This document shows, in pieces, positions 14,296-20,690 of a DNA stretch of 20,690 nt. The stretch lies in contig JAFGDC010000084.1 in assembly GCA_016932295.1 (NCBI GenBank), positions 1 through 20,690 of the forward strand, written 5' to 3'. Below the pieces are notes generated by a model. That model did not search any database, was not told where the DNA came from, and saw only the letters and a program-made list of their open reading frames with translations. The stretch comes from a candidate division CSSED10-310 bacterium (lineage in GTDB: Bacteria; CSSED10-310; JAFGDC01). Numbering within the stretch: the stretch's first letter is position 1; the number at the start of each line of letters is the position of its first letter. The position numbers and the translations under genes are program-made.

Positions 14296-17136
14296 ATGAC
14301 CACACCGGAACAAAAAGCCCGCAGCAACATCGATCAGCAGCTCGAGCAATCGGGCTGGGCGGTGCAGAGCCGTGATGAGATAAATCTCAGGGCCGGGCGC
14401 GGCGTCGCGATTCGTGAACTGCACGTGGGACATGGTCACGGCGTCGCCGATTATCTTCTGTTCGTGGATGAAAAACCCGTCGGCGTTGTCGAGGCCAAAA
14501 AGGAAGGTCACACGCTGAGCGGTGTGGCGCCCCAGGCGGAGAAATACGCCGATGGCATGCCTGGCTGCATTGAGCCGCCGATCACTCCGCTTCCTTTCAG
14601 ATACCTGTCGACCGGCGTAATCACCAAGTTCTTCAACAACCTCGATCCGCGACCCAGGACCAGGACGATCTTCCAATTTCATCGCCCTGAAACCTTCGCC
14701 GAATGGCTGCGGGCCGAGACGCTGGATACATGGGTGAAGAGACTGCACGGCAAGGGCGGCCTGTATACGGCGGCGGATGAAACGCATCCGTCAACCCTGC
14801 GCTCACGATTACAGACGATGCCGCCCATCAGCATCCCCAACCTATGGCAGAACAAGGTCATCGCCCTCACCAGGATGGAACAGTCACTGAAGGAAGACCA
14901 TCCAAGATCGCTCATCCAGATGGCCACCGGCTCGGGCAAAACACTGCTGGCCATAACCGCCGCCTATCGCCTCATTAAGTTCGCCGGAGCGCGGCGCATC
15001 CTGTTCCTGGTCGACCGGAGCAATCTTGGTGAGCAAACCGAATCGGAATTCGCCGGCTATTGGTCGCCGGACGATAACCGCAAGTTCATCGAACTCTATA
15101 ATGTTCAACGGTTGCAATCGCACACCGTGGGCTCGTCCAGCAAGGTCGTTGTTTCAACCATCCAGCGCCTGTACGCCATGTTGCAGGGAAGAGAGATCGC
15201 GCCGGGCGAGGACGAAGACGAACTGTACGAGCAGGAGGAAATCCTTCACAGGGATCCTCTCCCCGTAATCTACAACAAGGCGATCCCGCCCGAATTCTTT
15301 GATTTCATCATCATCGATGAGTGCCATCGCTCGATCTATTCCTTGTGGCGCCAGGTCCTTGAATACTTCGATGCCTATTTGATCGGGCTGACCGCCACGC
15401 CGGCCAACCACACCTACGCCTTCTTCAACCGGAACCTGGTGACGGAATACAGCCACGAGGAAGCGGTGGCCGACAACGTCAACGTGGACTTCGAGATTTA
15501 CCGGATAAAAACGAAAATCACCGAGAATGGCGCCACCATAACCGCAGGCAGAAACATAAAATTAAGGGATCGACGCACGGGTAGCGACAGGTGGAAGCAT
15601 GCCGACGAGGACCTGACCTACTCCGCCGACGATCTCGACAACAGCGTCGTGGCCAAGGACCAAATACAATTGGTCATACAGACCTTCAAGGATCGTCTTT
15701 TCACTGACATCTTCCCCGGCCGGAAGGAAGTACCCAAGACATTGATCTTCGCCAAGAGCGACCAGCACGCCGAGGACATAGTCGGTATCGTCCGACAGGT
15801 GTTCGGCAAGGGTGACGAATTCTGCAGGAAGATAACCTATCGAAGCACCGGCAAGAAACCACCCGAACTCATCCATGATTTTCGCAACCGGTTCAATCCC
15901 CGCATCGCCGTGACCGTGGACATGATATCCACCGGCACCGACATCAAGCCCATCGAGATCGTCATGTTCATGCGGCAGGTAAAAAGCCGCGTGCTGTTCG
16001 AACAGATGAAGGGTCGCGGCGTGCGCGTCATACACCCCGACGACCTGCGCGCCGTCACGCCCGATGCAAAGGCGAAAACCCATTTCATCATCGTCGATTG
16101 CATCGGAGTGACGGAATCGCAACTCAACTACACGCAACCGTTGGAACGGGCCAGACATATTCCGTTCAAAAAACTGCTGGAACACGTGGCGCTCGGCGGG
16201 ACCGATCCCGACTACCTGTCATCCCTGGCATCCAGGCTGGCGCGCCTGGATAAACGCTGTACCGATAAGGACAAGCAACAAATAGCTGAATTCCCGTCGC
16301 TCAGTCTCGGCGACATCAGCAAAAACATCGTTCTCGCTCTTAAACCTGAGACACAGGAACAGCAGGCACGGGAAGATAACGGGCTCGACGCCTCTGTCGA
16401 ACCCACCGATGAACAGCTCGATGAAGCACGGAAAAAGCTCTTGAGGGATGCCGTGGAACCGCTCGCCACGAATCCCGGGCTGCGCAAGCTGCTGCTGGAT
16501 ATCAAGGAGAGTTTCGAACAGATCTTCGACGATGAGTCTATAGACGAACTGCTCCATGCCGGCAAGGTGGAAAAGAATCGGGTCCTGGCGGAAAACATGG
16601 TGTCCGGGTTCGAATCCTTCCTCAAGGAGCATCGAGAGGATATCGATGCACTCGAGTTCTTCTACTCTCAGCCCTTCGCGAGGCGCCTCCGCTACGATGA
16701 CATCAAGCGCATCCACAACGCCATTACAGCGCCGCCGCGAGCCTGGACGCCGGATCGATTGTGGACGGCGTACCAGACGATCGAGGCGAACAAGGTCAAG
16801 GGTGTCGGCATGGAACGGCGGTTGAGCGACATCGTCTCGCTGATCAGATTCGCCTTGCACAAGGATGATACGCTGATCCCCTATGCCGACAAGATAAGGG
16901 ACCGGTTCGAAGCGTGGATGGCCCAGCAGGAGAACAAGGGCGCCAATTTCACCAGTGAACAGACGAAATGGCTGGTCATGATCCGCGACCACATCGCCGA
17001 GAGCTTAGAACTCGACATGGATGACTTCAGCCTCACGCCCTTCATCGAGTCAGGCGGTGTCGGCAAGGCCGCCGAACTGTTCGGAACTGAACTGCGAGGG
17101 TTGATCGAGGAACTGAATAAGGTGCTGGCGGCATGA
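14296..17136 (+). CDS. hsdR: Type I restriction enzyme, R subunit (EcoEI-like)
   Basis: 946 residues from ATG at 14296 (MTTPEQKARSNIDQQLEQSG), preceded by GGGATGGGA; the 29 extra in-frame residues upstream do not look coding. An N-terminal PD-(D/E)xK nuclease domain shows Asp52 (GVADYLLF) and Glu66-x-Lys68 (VVEAKK). The superfamily 2 translocase follows: Walker A ATGSGKT (210-216), DECH box (341-344), motif III GLTATPA (364-370), motif V DMISTGTDIKP (542-551) and motif VI QMKGRGVR (570-577). The C-terminal third matches the EcoEI R-type helical domain that docks on the methyltransferase core. With HsdS and HsdM it should translocate unmethylated DNA with ATP and cut at a distance. All key motifs are present, so it looks functional. 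Its stop overlaps the hsdS start by 4 bases (ATGA, 17133-17136). Confidence 0.96.
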   Translation: MTTPEQKARSNIDQQLEQSGWAVQSRDEINLRAGRGVAIRELHVGHGHGVADYLLFVDEKPVGVVEAKKEGHTLSGVAPQAEKYADGMPGCIEPPITPLPFRYLSTGVITKFFNNLDPRPRTRTIFQFHRPETFAEWLRAETLDTWVKRLHGKGGLYTAADETHPSTLRSRLQTMPPISIPNLWQNKVIALTRMEQSLKEDHPRSLIQMATGSGKTLLAITAAYRLIKFAGARRILFLVDRSNLGEQTESEFAGYWSPDDNRKFIELYNVQRLQSHTVGSSSKVVVSTIQRLYAMLQGREIAPGEDEDELYEQEEILHRDPLPVIYNKAIPPEFFDFIIIDECHRSIYSLWRQVLEYFDAYLIGLTATPANHTYAFFNRNLVTEYSHEEAVADNVNVDFEIYRIKTKITENGATITAGRNIKLRDRRTGSDRWKHADEDLTYSADDLDNSVVAKDQIQLVIQTFKDRLFTDIFPGRKEVPKTLIFAKSDQHAEDIVGIVRQVFGKGDEFCRKITYRSTGKKPPELIHDFRNRFNPRIAVTVDMISTGTDIKPIEIVMFMRQVKSRVLFEQMKGRGVRVIHPDDLRAVTPDAKAKTHFIIVDCIGVTESQLNYTQPLERARHIPFKKLLEHVALGGTDPDYLSSLASRLARLDKRCTDKDKQQIAEFPSLSLGDISKNIVLALKPETQEQQAREDNGLDASVEPTDEQLDEARKKLLRDAVEPLATNPGLRKLLLDIKESFEQIFDDESIDELLHAGKVEKNRVLAENMVSGFESFLKEHREDIDALEFFYSQPFARRLRYDDIKRIHNAITAPPRAWTPDRLWTAYQTIEANKVKGVGMERRLSDIVSLIRFALHKDDTLIPYADKIRDRFEAWMAQQENKGANFTSEQTKWLVMIRDHIAESLELDMDDFSLTPFIESGGVGKAAELFGTELRGLIEELNKVLAA

Positions 17137-18704
17137 GTGAGCTGATAGAGCACGGATGGGTACAAACAAACCTGAAAACAATCGCGATGAATATTCGCGA
17201 ACGAGTCAGACCTCAAGATCATATGAACCTTCCTTTTGTAGGAATGGATAACGTTGAACCTCATACAATGAAACTCCTGGGAACGTCTACAGCGGCAATG
17301 ATGAAGAGCCGTGCGGTGCATTTCTTCCCGAAAGATGTTCTTTATGGAAGATTGCGACCATATCTGAATAAGGTAATCACCCTAAAGTTCCAAGGTCTTG
17401 CGTCTGCTGAATTCATACCGTTAACACTTCCAACGGGGATCTCACCTTCGTTTATTCAATATCGACTTAATTCGGCAGATTTCGTGACTTTTGCCTCTGC
17501 AATAGATAATGGTGACAGACCTAGGGTGGATTATGACCAAATCGGGGGGTTCGACTTTCTAATTCCCCCCTACCTCGAGCAGCTTCGCATCGTCCACTCC
17601 ATCGAGTCCTATTTTTCCCGGTTGGATGATGCGGTGGCGGCGTTGGAGCGGGTTCGGCGCAATCTGAAGCGATATCGCGCATCGGTGCTGAAGGCGGCGG
17701 TGGAGGGGCGACTGGTGCCCACCGAGGCTGAACTTGCGCGGCGGGAAAACAGGGAGTACGAACCGGCCGGGGTGTTGCTCGCACGCATTTTGGAAGAGCG
17801 GCGGCGGCGCTGGATAGAGGCCCAGGCCGAGCAGGCCGCGACCAGGGCGGAAGCCAAGGCGATAAAGGCCGGTAAGAGCTTGACACCGGAGCAGAAGGCC
17901 GAGGTAATCGAGAAGGAACGAGTGAAAGCCGCCGGGAAATACAAGGAACCGGCCGCACCCGATACGACGAACCTGCCCGACCTGCCGGAAGGATGGTGCT
18001 GGGCGACATTATCTCAGCTTGGTGAATTGAATCGTGGTAAGTCAAAGCACCGACCACGCAATGATCCACGTCTTCTCGATGGCCCCTATCCATTTATCCA
18101 AACCGGTGAAGTTCGCAAATCTGATGGTTTCATTACAGATTACCATTCAACATACTCCGAATACGGATTACAACAAAGTCGTTTATGGCCAAGTGGCACC
18201 TTATGCATTACAATTGCTGCAAATATAGCTGAAACAGGAATTCTTTCTTTTCCGGCATGTTTCCCAGATAGCATTGTTGGATTTTGCAATTCAGAAAATT
18301 TCCAGCTAGTACAGTTTATTGAACTATTTATTAGAACTGCAAAAAGTAATCTGGAAGAATTCGCCCCTGCAACTGCACAAAAGAATATAAACTTGTCTGT
18401 CCTCTCTAATGTTTTTGTACCACTTCCTCCCATTGATGAACAGTCGCGTATTGTAGATGAAGTCCATCGATTGATAACAATTTTAAGATTTTTAAATACT
18501 ACCTCGGAAGCTAGCCTTACCCGTTGCCAAAGACTCCGCCAATCCATCCTCAAATGGGCATTCGAAGGCAGGCTGGTGGACCAGGATCCCAACGACGAGC
18601 CGGCATCGGTGCTGCTGGAACGGATCAAACAGGAACGCGCGACGCTTGAGGCCGCCACGAAGAACAACCGGAAACGCACCGGGCGCAAAGGGAAAAGGAC
18701 ATGA
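17133..18704 (+). CDS. hsdS: Type I restriction-modification specificity subunit S
   Basis: 523 residues, starting in the ATGA overlap with hsdR. The layout is TRD1 (1-~148), conserved helix region 1 (~149-285), TRD2 (~286-432) and conserved region 2 (~433-523). The conserved parts form an internal repeat: EQLRIVHSIESY...RASVLKAAVEGRLVP versus EQSRIVDEVHRL...RQSILKWAFEGRLV. Region 1 carries an extra Ala/Glu/Lys-rich helical stretch (~225-275) and then PDLPEGWCWATLSQLGEL, a known start of TRD2 in this family. The TRDs bind the two halves of a bipartite target; the target itself cannot be read from sequence. Both TRD-coding parts are visibly AT-richer than the conserved helices, a sign of TRD exchange. 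Its stop overlaps the hsdM start (ATGA, 18701-18704). Confidence 0.95.
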   Translation: MSELIEHGWVQTNLKTIAMNIRERVRPQDHMNLPFVGMDNVEPHTMKLLGTSTAAMMKSRAVHFFPKDVLYGRLRPYLNKVITLKFQGLASAEFIPLTLPTGISPSFIQYRLNSADFVTFASAIDNGDRPRVDYDQIGGFDFLIPPYLEQLRIVHSIESYFSRLDDAVAALERVRRNLKRYRASVLKAAVEGRLVPTEAELARRENREYEPAGVLLARILEERRRRWIEAQAEQAATRAEAKAIKAGKSLTPEQKAEVIEKERVKAAGKYKEPAAPDTTNLPDLPEGWCWATLSQLGELNRGKSKHRPRNDPRLLDGPYPFIQTGEVRKSDGFITDYHSTYSEYGLQQSRLWPSGTLCITIAANIAETGILSFPACFPDSIVGFCNSENFQLVQFIELFIRTAKSNLEEFAPATAQKNINLSVLSNVFVPLPPIDEQSRIVDEVHRLITILRFLNTTSEASLTRCQRLRQSILKWAFEGRLVDQDPNDEPASVLLERIKQERATLEAATKNNRKRTGRKGKRT

Positions 18705-20200
18705 GCGACGATACGGACAGACTGGTCAAAAAACTGTGGGGCTACTGCCACGTGCTGCGCGATGACGGGTTGAGTTACCAGGATTATCTCGAGCAACTGA
18801 CCTTCCTGCTGTTCCTCAAGATGGCCGATGAGCGCGCCCGGATCATCGGCGTGGAACAGGCGATTCCACCTGGGTACCGGTGGGGAGACCTGTCCGACGT
18901 GCACATGGAAGGCAGCCTGCTCGAGGAAAAATACCGTGGCATCCTGCGGGAACTCGGTGAACGGAAGGGCATGCTCGGAATCATCTTCCGGAAGGCTCAG
19001 AACAAGATTCAGGACCCGGCCAAGCTGCGCCAGTTGATTGTCGAGTTGATCGGCAAGGAGACCTGGTTGAACCTGGATGCCGACGTCAAGGGCGATGCGT
19101 ACGAAGGGCTGCTGGAACGCAATGCGCAGGATGTAAAAAGCGGCGCCGGACAATATTTCACGCCGCGCGCCCTGATCGACGCCGTGATCGACTGCATCCG
19201 GCCCAAACCCGGTGAGGTGGTCTGCGATCCCGCCTGCGGCACCGGCGGTTTTCTCCTCTCCACGGCGTCATATATAGCCAACAACTACCCGCTCGATCGA
19301 GATCAGAAAAAGCATCTCCGCTACCAGGCGATCCGCGGCGTCGAACTGGTGGACGGCGTGGCCCGGCTATGCGCCATGAACCTGTTCCTGCACGGCATTG
19401 GACCAGATGACGACGAGCACGAGACTCCCATAAAGGTGGAAGACAGTCTGCGGAATGAACCCAAAATCAAGTACCCGGTGGTGGTGACAAACCCTCCGTT
19501 CGGCAAAAAGAGCAGCATCACCGTGGTGAACGAAACGGGTGATATGGCCACGGAGCGAATCTCTTACAATCGCAATGATTTCTGCACGACCACCTCCAAC
19601 AAGCAGCTCAATTTCGTCCAGCACATAATAACCTTGCTGACCATTAACGGTCGCGCCGCAGTGGTGGTCCCGGACAACGTGCTGTTCGAGGGCGGCGCCG
19701 GTGAGACCGTGCGGAAAGATCTCATGTGCAAATGCGAACTGCATACGATCCTGCGGCTGCCCACCGGCATATTCTACGCGCAAGGCGTCAAGGCCAACGT
19801 GCTGTTCTTCGAACGCAGGGAGGCCGGCGCCACCCCATGGACAAGGAATGTGTGGTACTACGATCTGCGCACCAACAAACACTTCACCCTGAAGCAGAAC
19901 AAACTGACCCGCGCCGATCTCGACGAGTTCGTAACCTGCTACCATCCCGAAGATCGACACAATCGTACTCCCACCTGGAGCGATGATAGTCCGGACGGCC
20001 GCTGGCGATGTTACGCCTACGAAGACATCATCAAGCGCGACAAGTCCAGCCTGGATATCTTCTGGCTGCGCGATGACAGCCTGGAAGACTCGGATAACCT
20101 CCCCGACCCCCACATAATCGCCGCGGAAATAGCGGAAGACCTCGAGTCAGCTCTGGAACAGATCAGGGATATATTGGGGGAGTTGGAGGAGAGAGTTTAG
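18701..20200 (+). CDS. hsdM: Type I restriction-modification N6-adenine DNA methyltransferase, M subunit
   Basis: 499 residues, starting in the ATGA overlap with hsdS. The N-terminal HsdM_N helical domain is ~5-130 (LWGYCHVLRDDGLSYQDYLE, LTFLLFLKMADE). The catalytic domain has motif X GQYFTPR (150-156), motif I DPACGTGGF (177-185) and motif IV NPPFG (264-268), the signature of N6-adenine methylases. The C-terminus is a helix (SALEQIRDILGELEERV) suited to packing on HsdS. It should methylate the HsdS-defined target on both strands using S-adenosylmethionine, protecting host DNA. Length and motifs are normal. It is last in the R-S-M chain; no terminator follows, and another gene begins 33 bp downstream. 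Confidence 0.96.
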   Translation: MSDDTDRLVKKLWGYCHVLRDDGLSYQDYLEQLTFLLFLKMADERARIIGVEQAIPPGYRWGDLSDVHMEGSLLEEKYRGILRELGERKGMLGIIFRKAQNKIQDPAKLRQLIVELIGKETWLNLDADVKGDAYEGLLERNAQDVKSGAGQYFTPRALIDAVIDCIRPKPGEVVCDPACGTGGFLLSTASYIANNYPLDRDQKKHLRYQAIRGVELVDGVARLCAMNLFLHGIGPDDDEHETPIKVEDSLRNEPKIKYPVVVTNPPFGKKSSITVVNETGDMATERISYNRNDFCTTTSNKQLNFVQHIITLLTINGRAAVVVPDNVLFEGGAGETVRKDLMCKCELHTILRLPTGIFYAQGVKANVLFFERREAGATPWTRNVWYYDLRTNKHFTLKQNKLTRADLDEFVTCYHPEDRHNRTPTWSDDSPDGRWRCYAYEDIIKRDKSSLDIFWLRDDSLEDSDNLPDPHIIAAEIAEDLESALEQIRDILGELEERV

Positions 20201-20233
20201 GGGGTTATAGGGACTGGAAAGGAAGGTAAGTTA

Positions 20234-20690
20234 ATGAATGACACTAAAGATCGAATAGCTGCTCTCTTGCAGGACCAGAGCAATGATCCGCCAGAGCTGG
20301 TTTATCATTTCACAAATACAGAGGCATTACATTCCATCTTGTTTCAGGACAATGAAGGCGATGCATTTGTGCTTAAGGCGGACCAATTTCTTACCCATCT
20401 ATACAATGGATATTCAAGAAATCCGCAACAACCTCTGAAAGATGTCCTTGATTGGGCATATGAGCAATCTGGGCTTGAACGATACATAAAAAACAAGATC
20501 GAAGGTCAAATCATGCACATCGACCGATGTCCCAAAACGCACTTGTGCCTGCGGGCGACTGAGCATGTATACAAAAACGATCCAACTGAATTTGATTATT
20601 TCAGAAACCTATTAATAAATTTTATTTCAAAAGAACAATCCCACAATACCGAAAAAATAAACAACTTTTTAAACAACTACTGTAACATGA
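20234..20690 (+). CDS. DUF2971-like protein, N-terminal part (truncated by window edge)
   Basis: An open frame runs from ATG at 20234 to the right edge without a stop (152 codons). It begins 33 bp after hsdM, with GGAAGG 8-10 bases before the start. Two segments resemble the DUF2971 family: LVYHFTNTEALHSIL (family form 'YHYTs.e.l..IL') and LCLRATEHVYKNDPTEFDYF (family form 'L.aTh...lNDpsEf.yg'). Between them lies an unusually long stretch of about 70 residues. The DNA is much AT-richer than hsdR/hsdM. DUF2971 genes have no settled biochemical role; they often occur near defence genes, so an accessory defence role is inferred. Alternatively it may be an unrelated cargo gene. The family call rests on pattern memory only. 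Confidence 0.65.
   Translation, partial: MNDTKDRIAALLQDQSNDPPELVYHFTNTEALHSILFQDNEGDAFVLKADQFLTHLYNGYSRNPQQPLKDVLDWAYEQSGLERYIKNKIEGQIMHIDRCPKTHLCLRATEHVYKNDPTEFDYFRNLLINFISKEQSHNTEKINNFLNNYCNM

Noticed and set aside
1..20690. CRISPR array, tRNA, rRNA or IS transposase
   Set aside because: I found no regularly spaced repeats, cloverleaf-like sequence, rRNA motif or transposase ORF by reading; the only dispersed repeat is the two-copy element reported.

Overview
The window is GC-rich overall. It carries a TonB-dependent receptor and several exported β-propeller or β-helix proteins, so the host is a Gram-negative (diderm) bacterium. The 'ECF sigma factor plus Ser/Thr kinase' pair, the carboxypeptidase-regulatory-domain TonB receptor and the Thr/Pro-linker proteins with a shared C-terminal domain resemble uncultivated lineages of the FCB/PVC/acidobacterial type. 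That placement is inference; no rRNA or marker gene is present to fix the phylum.

Layout. (1) 1-5518, all on the minus strand: a membrane PH-like protein, an RlmI-type 23S rRNA cytosine methyltransferase, a TonB-dependent receptor, an ECF-like sigma factor, and the N-terminus of a protein kinase that overlaps the sigma gene by 4 bp and runs off the left edge. (2) 5519-6217: a gene-poor stretch with one copy of a dispersed repeat, a short decayed coding fragment and a 14-bp perfect palindrome. (3) 6218-13060: four exported proteins. These are a BNR/sialidase-like propeller protein, a seven-motif FG-GAP propeller protein, and two convergent paralogous parallel β-helix proteins. The last three end in the same aromatic-rich C-terminal domain of about 115 residues. 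(4) 13061-13825: a second gene-poor stretch with the second repeat copy, followed by a 75-residue ORF with a perfect Shine-Dalgarno sequence. (5) 14296-20200: a complete type I restriction-modification operon in the order hsdR-hsdS-hsdM, joined by 4-bp ATGA overlaps. (6) 20234 to the right edge: the start of an AT-richer gene with DUF2971-like sequence features.

How the parts fit. The sigma factor and kinase look like a co-translated signalling pair. The TonB receptor could be under their control or simply a neighbour. The propeller and β-helix proteins look like a surface or secreted set whose common C-terminal domain may serve sorting or anchoring. The HsdR/S/M proteins form a DNA-defence complex. 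Both HsdS target-recognition domains are AT-richer than the rest of the gene, consistent with domain exchange, and the downstream DUF2971-like gene may be an accessory defence gene.

The most interesting items are the shared C-terminal domain, the near-identical repeat (42 bp perfect core) bracketing the surface-protein block about 8 kb apart, and the partial gene behind the restriction operon. I see no CRISPR array, tRNA, rRNA or insertion-sequence transposase.
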